This document shows positions 1-8,836 of a DNA stretch of 9,994 nt, piece after piece (position 1 is the first letter of the stretch; every line of letters begins with the position of its first letter). The DNA is from Rhodobacterales bacterium UBA5972 (lineage in GTDB: Bacteria; Pseudomonadota; Alphaproteobacteria; Rhodobacterales; Rhodobacteraceae), in NCBI GenBank assembly GCA_002430125.1, contig DJBQ01000148.1, positions 1 to 9,994 on the forward strand, read 5' to 3'. The notes beneath the pieces are model-generated. The model did no database searches. It was not told where the DNA came from and worked only from the letters and a program-made list of their open reading frames with translations. The translations under genes were made by a program, and so were the position numbers.

Positions 1-921
1 GAAATTGGTCGGCGTTTGCGGCATCGCGACGCGCTCCCAATGGATATTGTCCGATTTCACATCGCGCGTGATGTCATAGTGCAGACCGTCTTCGGACCAT
101 TTATCAAAGCAAACTTTGATCCCGCCCAGATCGCCCATGATCCTTATATCAATGGTGTTTCTGAATCCCGTCGCCATACGCGAACAGGTAATCGTGCCAA
201 TCGCTCCATTCTCGAACTCGACCATAGAATTAAAAGTGTCGTTGACGTCAAATCGGTATTCGCCCACCCCTGCGCCCTTATGTTCAAAGACCTTCAGATG
301 GCAATTGATGCTCTTGATCTTGCCGACCGGGTTAGAGACCAGATCGATCATATGCACGCCGGTGTCGCCCAGAACGCCCTGACTACCGTGGGCTTCTGAA
401 AGGCGCCAGAGGAAACGCGGGTCCTCTTTGAAAAGCCCCCAGTAATCGCTGGTCAGCCAGCATTGATTGTAGCTGGCTACGACCTGGTTAATGCGGCCCA
501 GCTCGCCAGATTTCACGATCTCAGCCATGCCCTGATAGCCCGAGGCATTGAGGTATGAGAAATTAACCATGTTGATCAGTCCGGACTGCTTAGCTGCTAA
601 AACCAACTCGCGTGCGTCGGCATAATTTTCGGCCAACGGTTTTTCCGAAAACACATGCTTGTTGGCGGCCAGTGCCTGCAGACCTATGGGTTTGTGAAAC
701 CGATCCGGTGTCACGTTGCTGATGGCGTCAAAGTCTTCATTCGCGAACAGATCGTCAGCCGATCTATAAGTCGTCGCGATTCCATGCGTATCGGCGAACT
801 GCCTCAAATTTTCCTCATTAACATCGCAAATCGCGACGATTTCCACGCCGTCGATGGCGTTGAACGCCTCGAAATGTGCGTTAGCCATAGAGCCGGTGCC
901 GATGATTGCAAGCTTGGTCAT
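1..921 (-). CDS. Gfo/Idh/MocA family NAD(P)-dependent oxidoreductase, C-terminus cut by window edge
   Basis: Reading from an ATG at 921, the frame stays open for 307 codons to the window edge, so the last part of a protein of roughly 330-390 residues (usual for the family) lies outside. The N-terminus has a Rossmann nucleotide-binding motif (IIGTGSMANAH, residues 6-16) and an acidic residue, D33, at the end of the second strand, which usually favours NAD over NADP. The family signature EKP with the presumed catalytic lysine is at residues 93-95. The D-x3-H pair of the substrate domain is D186/H190 (GDTGVHMIDL). Family members oxidise or reduce sugars, polyols or inositols in the cytoplasm; the exact substrate cannot be read from the sequence. 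It is the third gene of the leftward operon, 3 nt after the regulator stop, with AAGGA 8 nt before the ATG. It is clearly different from the second oxidoreductase at 6100-7119. Confidence 0.9.
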   Translation of the reverse strand, partial: MTKLAIIGTGSMANAHFEAFNAIDGVEIVAICDVNEENLRQFADTHGIATTYRSADDLFANEDFDAISNVTPDRFHKPIGLQALAANKHVFSEKPLAENYADARELVLAAKQSGLINMVNFSYLNASGYQGMAEIVKSGELGRINQVVASYNQCWLTSDYWGLFKEDPRFLWRLSEAHGSQGVLGDTGVHMIDLVSNPVGKIKSINCHLKVFEHKGAGVGEYRFDVNDTFNSMVEFENGAIGTITCSRMATGFRNTIDIRIMGDLGGIKVCFDKWSEDGLHYDITRDVKSDNIHWERVAMPQTPTNF

Positions 922-924
922 TGC

Positions 925-1683
925 TCAAATCCTTGTAATAATGGGTGAATAGTGGAATTTAGGATGTTGAGTGCGAAAGCGCGCCCTGTCGGCGATATCA
1001 TTCAATGTTTCGATCAACCGGTTGCGGTCTTTGTCCAGTAAACTGCTAAGCAACTGGTCATAGTATTCGATTTTGTCGAACATGACGCATTTGTTGTATT
1101 CGGTCACGTTAATGAAGCCATACAGTTCCTTCAGCTGGCCGAAATTGAATACCTTCTCCTTTTGCATCAGCTCGTAATAGAGGCTCATCAGCTTCGGATT
1201 TTCGGTTAGCGTCATAAAACGGCCCATGAACCGAAGCCCGTATTTGTAGTTTTTGTCGTCGTAGTTTTGCAAATTTATCTGTTTCAGAACCGAAAACACC
1301 TCGCGTAATTTAGAGATATTCTTGCCGTCGATTCCGTCGAAGATTTCGTCAGCGATAAGTGGGGAGAGGCATTTCCGAATTTTGAAAAGCCCTTCAAGTT
1401 CGTCGACCGGGATGGATTTGACAAAGATTCCCCTCTGCGCGTCCGACATCAGAAATCCGGACTCGATCAGGCGCTGGTTAGCCTCGCGTACCGGTCCTCG
1501 CGAAACATTTAGTTTTTTTGCGAGGACCGATTCTTTGACTTTGTCGCCGCTCACCAGCTGGCCGATCAAAATCAGGCTTTTAATCTGGCGATAGACCAGT
1601 TCATTCAGCGGCAATCCTTCGATATTTTGTATCGGAATGAGGAGTTGAGAGAACTCATACTCGTCGTCAATCTGGAAGATCAT
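925..1683 (-). CDS. GntR family transcriptional regulator, FadR/FCD-like, with degenerate ligand domain
   Basis: A 252-residue protein. Residues about 23-92 form a GntR winged helix-turn-helix, with the recognisable LAKKLNVSRGPVREANQRLIESGF stretch given here only by its key part VSRGPVRE, followed by the wing (RGIFVKSI). The remaining 150 residues are helical and fit an FCD ligand-binding domain; the segment FMGRFMTLTENPKLM aligns with the usual FH-x9-NPxL motif. The metal-binding histidine is replaced by Met there, and the protein has no His at all until the C-terminal QHPKFH, so the usual metal site is absent. It starts at ATG 1683, 1 nt after the ATPase stop, with a purine-rich GGGGTGAG inside the upstream gene. 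Encoded within the ATPase-regulator-oxidoreductase operon, it probably controls this operon and the divergent transporter operon through the palindromes at 2828-2889. Activator or repressor role and effector are unknown; the effector is likely the transported solute or a derivative. Confidence 0.88.
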   Translation of the reverse strand: MIFQIDDEYEFSQLLIPIQNIEGLPLNELVYRQIKSLILIGQLVSGDKVKESVLAKKLNVSRGPVREANQRLIESGFLMSDAQRGIFVKSIPVDELEGLFKIRKCLSPLIADEIFDGIDGKNISKLREVFSVLKQINLQNYDDKNYKYGLRFMGRFMTLTENPKLMSLYYELMQKEKVFNFGQLKELYGFINVTEYNKCVMFDKIEYYDQLLSSLLDKDRNRLIETLNDIADRARFRTQHPKFHYSPIITRI

Positions 1684-1684
1684 G

Positions 1685-2758
1685 TTACGCCAATCTCACC
1701 CCCATGTCGTCGCCCCCAAAGACGTAGATATCTTCGGAGCTGAACGAACACAGCAGCTCCGCACCGATCTCGGCGAGGTAATGTGAGGGCACGAAAACCG
1801 TGATGGTTTTGCCATGCACATTCAAGTGTAAAAGCTGGTCTTCGCCAAGCTGCTCGGCCAGCTCGATGATGCCGGTCAGGGTGTTCTGCCCGTCTGCGCC
1901 CAAGCTGAATTTGTTGGGGCGGATTGCCACGTCGACCGCGCGCCCTTCGGCTGCAACGCCCTGCAACTTTGACGGAAATGCGATGCGGTCGCCTGAGGCC
2001 AGAACGATCCCGTTGTTCTGCACATCGCTCGAAAGGACGTTGATCGGGGGAGAGCCGATGAATTCGGCGACGAACCTGCAATTGGGATTCTCGTAAATCT
2101 CTAACGGGGTGCCAATTTGCACGATCTCGCCTTTGTTCAGGATGACGATCCGGTCGGCAAGGGTCATTGCCTCGACCTGATCGTGGGTCACGTAGACCGA
2201 GGTAGTCCGAAATTGCTGATGCAGACGCTTGATATAAGCCCGCATCGAATTGCGCAGCTTGGCGTCCAGATTTGACAGCGGTTCATCGAACAAGAACAGC
2301 TTGGGCTCTCGTACAATGGCCCGTCCCATGGCGACCCGCTGACGTTGCCCCCCGGACAGCTCGCTGGGGGTGCGCAACAAAAGCTCAGTAATCTCCAGCT
2401 TTTCGGCGATCTCGGCGATCTTCTTTTCGCGAGCCTGCTTGTCGACGCCGCGCATTTTCAGCCCAAAAGATATATTCGCCTTTACGTTCATATGGGGGTA
2501 AAGCGCGTAATCCTGAAACACCATGGCGACATCACGCTTGCGCGGCGGAAGATTGCTGCATTCCAGATCGTCAATCAAAACGTGTCCGTCGCTGATCTTT
2601 TCCAGGCCCGCAATCATGCGAAGGATCGTACTTTTGCCACAGCCAGACGGGCCGACCAAAACAACGAATTCGGAATTCTCAATCGTCAAATCAATTGAAT
2701 TGACAGCGGTGACGCTGCCGTAATTTTTCGCCAGCTGCCTGAGTTCCAATGTGGCCAC
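1685..2758 (-). CDS. ABC transporter ATP-binding protein, MalK/UgpC (CUT1) type
   Basis: A complete 357-residue ATPase that powers sugar-type ABC importers on the cytoplasmic face of the membrane. Motifs are all present: Walker A GPSGCGKST (36-44), Q-loop Q82 in VFQDYALYPHM, signature LSGGQ (134-138), Walker B LFLFDE (154-159), D-loop SNLD (162-165) and switch histidine H192 in VTHDQVEAMT. After about residue 235 comes the C-terminal TOBE/OB regulatory region typical of MalK and UgpC, with the RFVAEFIGSPPIN junction. The start is GTG at 2758, supported by GAGGA just upstream. It is first in the leftward operon, divergent from the binding protein and permeases. Because the ATPase copy inside the permease operon (7116-7812) is broken, this is the only intact ATPase in view and most likely serves the adjacent permeases. 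Substrate class is not decidable from this subunit, since these ATPases are interchangeable among CUT1 systems. Confidence 0.93.
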   Translation of the reverse strand: MATLELRQLAKNYGSVTAVNSIDLTIENSEFVVLVGPSGCGKSTILRMIAGLEKISDGHVLIDDLECSNLPPRKRDVAMVFQDYALYPHMNVKANISFGLKMRGVDKQAREKKIAEIAEKLEITELLLRTPSELSGGQRQRVAMGRAIVREPKLFLFDEPLSNLDAKLRNSMRAYIKRLHQQFRTTSVYVTHDQVEAMTLADRIVILNKGEIVQIGTPLEIYENPNCRFVAEFIGSPPINVLSSDVQNNGIVLASGDRIAFPSKLQGVAAEGRAVDVAIRPNKFSLGADGQNTLTGIIELAEQLGEDQLLHLNVHGKTITVFVPSHYLAEIGAELLCSFSSEDIYVFGGDDMGVRLA

Positions 2759-2788
2759 GGTCGTTCCTCGTCAATTCGTCTGCTCTAT

Positions 2789-2829
2789 ATTTCGTGCTCG
2801 ATATAAGCTCTATTTCGTGCTCGATATAA
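2789..2829. repeat. Two direct repeats ATTTCGTGCTCGATATAA, 23-bp period
   Basis: The 18-nt sequence occurs identically at 2789-2806 and 2812-2829. The start-to-start distance is 23 bp, the same as in the palindrome array that follows immediately. Flanking GCTCTAT is also partly repeated, with the first copy carrying an extra AT. The element is not palindromic. It may be a second binding site, or a tandem duplication of the leftward promoter region. Confidence 0.85.
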
Positions 2830-2837
2830 AATGTCAA
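2809..2837 (-). promoter_or_regulatory. Possible leftward promoter for the ATPase-regulator-oxidoreductase operon
   Basis: On the minus strand the first palindrome gives a perfect TTGACA (2837-2832). After 17 nt comes AATAGA (2814-2809), a poor -10 with three of six consensus bases. Transcription would start near 2800, leaving a leader of about 40 nt before the GTG at 2758. The -35 match is convincing but could be a by-product of the operator palindrome, so this is tentative. Confidence 0.25.
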
Positions 2838-2889
2838 CATTTTAATCTTAAAAATGTCAACATTTTAATCTTAAAAATGTCAACATTTT
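2828..2889. promoter_or_regulatory. Three tandem palindromic operators AAAATGTCAACATTTT
   Basis: Identical 16-bp copies lie at 2828-2843, 2851-2866 and 2874-2889, separated by two identical 7-nt linkers (AATCTTA), giving an exact 23-bp period. Each copy is a perfect inverted repeat of AAAATGT around a central CA. The inner GT-N2-AC arrangement resembles the GT...AC half-sites known for GntR-family operators, though the spacing is not the classic FadR-type one. Position between two divergent operons, one encoding a GntR-type regulator, makes this the best candidate operator. Read on the minus strand each copy contains TTGACA, so binding could directly occlude a leftward -35 box. Confidence 0.75.
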
Positions 2890-2898
2890 ATGCTCTTC

Positions 2899-2955
2899 TT
2901 TTATTTTAACGGGAATCGCCGCGCTCAACAGGCGGCCATTCCCGTTAAAATAAAA
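2899..2955. repeat. Long inverted repeat (hairpin) upstream of the binding-protein gene
   Basis: Arms 2899-2916 and 2938-2955 are perfectly complementary over 18 bp (TTTTATTTTAACGGGAAT and its reverse complement). After a C:C mismatch (2917/2937) a further 5-bp GC stem (GCCGC, 2918-2922, with GCGGC, 2932-2936) closes a 9-nt loop. If transcription starts upstream, this is a very stable 5' leader structure ending 46 nt before the ATG and leaving the Shine-Dalgarno free. There is no T-run after the GC stem, so it is not a standard terminator. It might stabilise the transcript or be a protein-binding site. Confidence 0.85.
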
Positions 2956-3001
2956 ACAGTTTGGCAATAACAAATTCTATAACCTTGGGAGGAACCTGAA
3001 A

Positions 3002-4294
3002 ATGTTAAGATTAATGTCGACGACTGTGCTTGCGATGGGTATCGCGACCGGCGCACTGGCTCAGTCAGTAGGGCTGGACCACATTGGTGCGAACGCTGAT
3101 GCGCCAAAGCAATTGCTGTTCGAGCCGCATGTCGGGTATTCGAACAGCTCCGGCAACGAGGGCAACGCCGCCGCGTTCCAGGCCGCTTACGAAGTTTTCG
3201 CCGCCGCGCATCCTGACTTTTACATTGAAATTCAAGGTCACACCGGCCAAGACACAGAAGTTCAAAAACTGATTGATTTGGCTTTTTCCGGCGATGGGGC
3301 GGAATGCGTTATTTTGGATTCTTTCCGGGTCCCGTTCTTCAAAAATCTGGGCATTCTTAAAGATTTGTCACCCTATTTTTCGCAAGAAGAAAAGGACGAT
3401 CTGTTCCCCTTTGTCAGCAATACGGTATCCGGACCCAATGGCGAATTATTTGCCTGGTGGTTTAACACCGATGTACGGATGCTGTATCGCAGAACAGACA
3501 TCATCCCCGACGCCCCAGAGACCTGGGAGGAGCTAAAGGCAGCTGCCCGTGTCGCTGTGGAAAATGGAATGGATGGCCTGCTTGTAAACGGTGCGCGCGT
3601 TGAGGCCACGACGTTTGACTGGTTAGCGCATTTCTGGGCGCAGGGCGGCAGATTGCTCGACGATCAGGGAATGCCGATTTTCGGCGATGGCGAGAACCGC
3701 CAGAAGCTGATCAATGCCTTCAATCTTTATGGCTCGATGGCTGCAGAAGGGTTGATTCCGCAGTCCGTCGTATCTTTCCAGAACAACTATCGCGACATTG
3801 AGACCTCAATCATCAATGGCACTGCCGCCATGTCGATCAACGGCCACTGGGGCTTGGCTAATGTTATCAAGGGCAATCCGGACCTCGAAGGCAAATGGGC
3901 TGGCTCGAAGATTCCAGGCCCAGAGGCTGGAATGCATGCCTCTGGCGTGGGCGGTTGGACGATTGCCTCGATGACAGACGATGTGGAAAAACAAGAGACG
4001 TGCGCCACCGTGATTAAAGAACTCCATGTGAACGGTGTCATTCAGCAGTACATGCAGCGGATCCCGACGAAAAGATCTGTGTTCTCCACGTTGTCCTGGG
4101 GTGCCACACCACATTTCGCCACAGTCAAGGAAGTACTTGAAGATGGTGTTGCGCGGCCCGGTTTTGCGGTGTACCCCGCTGTTTCTGAGGCGATCTTTAC
4201 GCTGATGGCGGATGTCCTCGACGGCAGCATGACCGCCGAGGAAGCCACCGACGAGGCTTTCAAGACGTCGATGACGGCATTCAACAACCTCTGA
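3002..4294 (+). CDS. Extracellular solute-binding protein (family 1) of a CUT1-type ABC importer
   Basis: A 430-residue periplasmic receptor. The first 20 residues form a Sec signal peptide (short positive start MLRLM, hydrophobic core, ALA|QS cleavage site); there is no lipobox Cys. The mature protein has family-1 hallmarks: an N-terminal strand leading to AAFQAAYEVFAAAHPDF, the hinge-proximal GELFAWWFNTDVRMLYRR and PETWEELKAAA segments, a G-x-AAM-x-INGHW-like stretch (about residues 273-281) and GVGGWTIAS, followed by the C-terminal TAEEATDEAF helix common in sugar-binding proteins. Length is usual for the family. The start ATG has a strong GGAGG ribosome site. It heads the rightward operon and delivers its ligand to the permeases encoded next. 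The ligand is unknown; clear similarity to UgpB, the glycerol-3-phosphate binder, is not evident by eye, so a sugar, polyol or their phosphoesters all remain possible. Confidence 0.93.
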   Translation: MLRLMSTTVLAMGIATGALAQSVGLDHIGANADAPKQLLFEPHVGYSNSSGNEGNAAAFQAAYEVFAAAHPDFYIEIQGHTGQDTEVQKLIDLAFSGDGAECVILDSFRVPFFKNLGILKDLSPYFSQEEKDDLFPFVSNTVSGPNGELFAWWFNTDVRMLYRRTDIIPDAPETWEELKAAARVAVENGMDGLLVNGARVEATTFDWLAHFWAQGGRLLDDQGMPIFGDGENRQKLINAFNLYGSMAAEGLIPQSVVSFQNNYRDIETSIINGTAAMSINGHWGLANVIKGNPDLEGKWAGSKIPGPEAGMHASGVGGWTIASMTDDVEKQETCATVIKELHVNGVIQQYMQRIPTKRSVFSTLSWGATPHFATVKEVLEDGVARPGFAVYPAVSEAIFTLMADVLDGSMTAEEATDEAFKTSMTAFNNL

Positions 4295-4308
4295 ATCAAA
4301 AACCCTCT

Positions 4309-4331
4309 GGCGGCGGGGCTTCCCTGCCGCC
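4309..4331 (+). repeat. GC-rich intercistronic hairpin between binding protein and permease
   Basis: Arms GGCGGCGGGG (4309-4318) and CCCTGCCGCC (4322-4331) pair over 10 positions with one G-U wobble and a 3-nt loop (in practice the top pair would open). It sits 14 nt after the binding-protein stop and 29 nt before the permease start. No T-run follows. Such hairpins after binding-protein genes commonly protect the upstream mRNA and reduce downstream expression, giving excess receptor over permease; this role here is inferred. Confidence 0.7.
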
Positions 4332-4360
4332 GACACCCTTAGATAGCCAGATGGATCGTA

Positions 4361-5257
4361 TTGTTAGTCAATTTCCTGAAAAAATGGGTAAACGAAGAAA
4401 ACCCCTACATGTGGTTGATGCCAACCATCCTTTTGCTGGGTGGTTTCTATCTTTGGCCGATCATCGACGTTATCCGCATCAGCTTTACCAACGCCCACCT
4501 TTATAAGCGCACTTATAACTTTACCTTCGACACAATTGTCCAAGCCTTCTCGACCAGCGGTTTTTTCGAGACCCTGTGGGTCACTTTCATCTACGTATTG
4601 GCCAGCGTGGTGGGGCAATTGATCCTCGGGCTGATCCTGGCGGTCATTCTGCGCCGGGCCACAGATCGCCGATTGCCTGGCACAACACTTATCAAGATCG
4701 CCATTCTTATTCCATGGATGATGCCCGGCGTCAGCGCGGGCATTTCCTGGAACTACCTTCTAAGCGAGGCCAGCGTCGGCTTTTTCAACAACGCACTGCA
4801 GTCCTTTGGGTATGAGCCTGTCCGGTTCCTGTCTGACAAAACCAACGCGCTGATTTCTGTCTGCGCGGCAAATATCTGGAAGGGCACCGCCTTTTCGATG
4901 ATCGTCTTCTATGCGGCGGTCTCGACGCTGCCGAGCAATCTTTATGCGGCATCTGCCGTTGATGGCGCAAAGCCCTGGCAGCAGCTGATCTTTATCACCT
5001 TGCCGCAGATGAAGACGATCATAACCATCGTGCTGATCCTGATCACTATCGGGACCCTTAATAGCCTGGAAATCATTCTCGCGTTGACTGGGGGCGGACC
5101 GGGGCGGTCGACGGAAGTTATGTCGCTCTTCATCCTCAACACCGTGTTCGTGCGCGGTAACATCGCTCTTGGAAGCGTCTTTGCGGTCATCTTGATGCTT
5201 ATCTGCCTGGCCCTGACTTTCGCTTATATGCGCCTGATCGAATTGGACAAAGAATGA
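4361..5257 (+). CDS. ABC transporter permease, MalF/UgpA type
   Basis: A 298-residue inner-membrane subunit that forms half of the translocation channel. Six hydrophobic segments are visible, the first at about residues 17-40 (MWLMPTILLLGG...). The cytoplasmic EAA loop that docks on the ATPase is at about residues 195-216 (AASAVDGAKPWQQLIFITLP), including the conserved DGA-x2-WQ-x-F/I-x2-ITLP pattern. The frame is closed upstream by a TAG at 4340 and contains no ATG before 4409, which would remove the N-terminus up to transmembrane segment 1; the TTG at 4361 is therefore the most likely start, though no strong Shine-Dalgarno precedes it. The ATG at 4351 is in another frame. The gene follows a stable hairpin after the binding-protein gene and overlaps the next permease by 4 nt (ATGA). 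The weak start and hairpin may lower its expression relative to the receptor. Confidence 0.92.
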   Translation: MLVNFLKKWVNEENPYMWLMPTILLLGGFYLWPIIDVIRISFTNAHLYKRTYNFTFDTIVQAFSTSGFFETLWVTFIYVLASVVGQLILGLILAVILRRATDRRLPGTTLIKIAILIPWMMPGVSAGISWNYLLSEASVGFFNNALQSFGYEPVRFLSDKTNALISVCAANIWKGTAFSMIVFYAAVSTLPSNLYAASAVDGAKPWQQLIFITLPQMKTIITIVLILITIGTLNSLEIILALTGGGPGRSTEVMSLFILNTVFVRGNIALGSVFAVILMLICLALTFAYMRLIELDKE

Positions 5258-6096
5258 AGCAGTCTCAGGAATCTCTGCTTGGTGATCTGGCCACATATTT
5301 TTTTTACATGGTCACTGGGATATTCTTCATTTTCCCAATCTTGTGGAGTCTTTCTGTGGCTCTAGGATCACAGGAAAGTGTGCTATTTGACGGTCTGCGC
5401 ATTTTTCCCAAGAACCCGACACTTGAAAACTTCAAAGCCGTTCTCGCTTTCCCGGTCTTTGATCTCTACCTCTGGAACGCATTGAAGCTGTCGTTTTTCG
5501 GCGCCCTGGGCGCCAGCCTGATTTGCCTGCCAAGCGCCTATGCCTTTTCGCGGTTCGACTGGAAAGGACGCAAGACGGCGTTGATTCTGATCCTCGTGTT
5601 CAAGATGTTCTCTGGCATCATCATCCTGGTTCCACTTTATCGCTACTTGCGGATGCTGGGCCTCTTGAATTCGCATTTTGTGGTGATCTGCGTCTATATC
5701 GGCGTGCAGATCCCGATGACGACATGGCTGCTTAAGGGCTTTTGCGACAAGGTTCCCAAAAGTTTGGAAGAATCTGCAATGATCGACGGGTGTTCGCGGC
5801 TTGGTGCCGTGTTCCGGGTGGTGCTGCCGACGCTTATCTCGGGCTTCATGGCGGCGTTCATCATCAACATCATCACAAATTGGGGCACTTTCATCATCCC
5901 GTTTATCTTGCTGTCCAAAGAAAAACTTTTGCCAATAGCAGTGGGACTTTTGAGATTCCAAAACTTCTATGAAGGTGGCGGACAGGAATTAGTGGCGGCG
6001 GCTTCGGTTTTGTCGATCCTGCCGGCGATAATAATCTTCGTTCTGCTCCAACGCCTTATCATTAAATCGATGACCACAGGCGCAGTAAAGGGATAA
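5254..6096 (+). CDS. ABC transporter permease, MalG/UgpE type
   Basis: A 280-residue inner-membrane protein that pairs with the preceding permease. Six hydrophobic segments are evident; the first follows a short polar start (residues about 12-32, YFFYMVTGIFFIFPILWSL), and the MalG-type features NALKLSFFGALGASLICLPSAYAFSRF and PMTTWLLKGF are present, shown here as landmarks. The EAA loop is at about residues 168-190 (PKSLEESAMIDGCSRLG followed by FRVVLPTL), with the typical ESAxIDG core. The ATG overlaps the stop of the previous permease as ATGA, so translation of the two is probably coupled and stoichiometry equal. The stop lies 3 nt before the second oxidoreductase gene. Substrate specificity is set mainly by the binding protein and cannot be read from this subunit. 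Confidence 0.93.
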   Translation: MKQSQESLLGDLATYFFYMVTGIFFIFPILWSLSVALGSQESVLFDGLRIFPKNPTLENFKAVLAFPVFDLYLWNALKLSFFGALGASLICLPSAYAFSRFDWKGRKTALILILVFKMFSGIIILVPLYRYLRMLGLLNSHFVVICVYIGVQIPMTTWLLKGFCDKVPKSLEESAMIDGCSRLGAVFRVVLPTLISGFMAAFIINIITNWGTFIIPFILLSKEKLLPIAVGLLRFQNFYEGGGQELVAAASVLSILPAIIIFVLLQRLIIKSMTTGAVKG

Positions 6097-6099
6097 TTC

Positions 6100-7804
<1,705 letters not shown>

Positions 7805-7812
<8 letters not shown>

Positions 7813-8836
7813 CGTCATTCAGATAACGACCGAGACTCTTAGCTTGCCAAGCGCCGAGGACCGTGCCGATGCTGAGGCTCATTGGGGCAATCAGAACGCC
7901 AATGACAGATACCAGACTGATTGGCCGTGCCTGAACGCGGTAGAGCTGTTGCAGCCAGAAACCGCCGTTGCGCCGCCAGATACGTTGACGGTTGCCGCAT
8001 GGAACATCGAACGCTGCAAATGGGTGGAGCCCTCCGCCGAACTGATTAAGCGCACAGGCGCCGATGTCGTTCTAGCAACCGAGGTCGACTTGGGCATGGC
8101 CCGATCAGGGCAGTGCCACGCCACAAGTGATCTGGCGGCAAGCCTCTGTTTTGGTTACGCTTTCGGAGTCGAATTCGTCGAGCTTGGTCTGGGAGATGCC
8201 AATGAAACCATCCAATGTACGGGTATGACTAACCTGCACGGTCTGCATGGCAACGCGATCCTCTCGCGCTACCCTCTGTACGACGTTGCACTGATACCTC
8301 TGGATGCCGGTGGATACTGGTTTGTGCAAGCTCCCAAGAACGACGGGCAATACCGGGTCGGCGGGCGCATGGCCATTGCGGCGCGTATCGACACCGCCAC
8401 CGGTCCGCTGGTTCTCTGTTCTGTGCATTATGAAAGCGAGAGCGACGCGAATGGGCGGGCGTCGCAAACTGAAACTTTACTGCACCGGCTGGACGCGCTT
8501 TACGGATCTGTGCCGGCAATCATTGGCGGAGACCTGAACACTAAAGGCTTTTTTGAGGCTGGAACGTCTGGCCCGCAGATGCTGGCCAGGCCGGAACCGA
8601 TAGAGCCAAGCTTTGCATATTTTGCCCGCAATGGATTCGACTGGCGTACCGCAAATACCGGTGAGGTCACTACCCGATTACAGCCCACCGCCCCCGCGAA
8701 CTCGCCGCTGGAAACACTGGACTGGCTGTTCACCAGAAGTGTCGCGGCCCAGGCGCCTTTTGTGGCACCCGCTTTGGCCGAAAGCAGTGACTATCTGTCT
8801 GATCACGAATTGATTGGCGCCAGGTTTCAGCTTTGA
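7805..8836 (+). CDS. Endonuclease/exonuclease/phosphatase (EEP) fold hydrolase
   Basis: A 343-residue protein with an EEP (DNase I-like, metal-dependent phosphodiesterase/phosphatase) domain from about residue 60 to the end. Expected catalytic residues are visible: N67 and E69 in [11 protein letters not shown]93 in [16 protein letters not shown] (148-155), H208 in [10 protein letters not shown]243/N245 in GGDLNT, LDWLF near residue 305 and D333/H334 in LSDHELIG. The first 60 residues are a non-conserved extension with no signal peptide, so it should act in the cytoplasm. The start is GTG 7805 with GGGAG upstream, overlapping the ATPase pseudogene stop as GTGCGTGA. The family includes nucleases, sphingomyelinases and inositol-phosphate phosphatases. 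In an importer operon beside two polyol/sugar-type dehydrogenases and a phosphodiesterase remnant, hydrolysis of a phosphoester in the imported solute is more likely than DNA cleavage, but this is inference. Confidence 0.85.

Larger units (their letters stand above)
2759..3001. promoter_or_regulatory. Divergent intergenic regulatory region
   Basis: This 243-nt gap separates the leftward ATPase operon from the rightward transporter operon. From left to right it holds the ATPase ribosome binding site, two copies of an 18-nt element, three tandem 16-bp palindromes, a long hairpin, and finally a strong Shine-Dalgarno (GGGAGG, ending about 8 nt before ATG 3002). It is markedly AT-rich compared with the coding DNA. 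Both promoters must lie here, but no sequence on the plus strand matches a good -35/-10 pair, which would suit an activator-dependent promoter. Confidence 0.8.

Noticed and set aside
2828..2889. CRISPR-like array (regular short repeats)
   Set aside because: The linkers are only 7 nt and identical, there are just three copies, and no cas genes are present; the pattern is that of tandem operators.
2899..2955. Rho-independent terminator or attenuator
   Set aside because: The GC core is followed by an A-rich arm rather than a T-run in either direction, so standard intrinsic termination is unlikely.
2961..2983. Promoter from TTGGCA and TATAAC just upstream of the binding-protein gene
   Set aside because: The boxes are only about 11 nt apart, and transcription would start inside the ribosome binding site.
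3806..4336. A 176-codon open frame on the minus strand
   Set aside because: It is antisense to the binding-protein gene and crosses the intercistronic hairpin; no motif or ribosome site supports it.
4351..4361. ATG 4351 as the start of the first permease
   Set aside because: It is in a different frame from the permease; joining the frames would require a frameshift for which there is no independent evidence.
5383..5961. A 192-codon open frame on the minus strand
   Set aside because: It lies fully antisense to a well-supported permease gene, has a charged low-complexity composition and matches no recognisable family.
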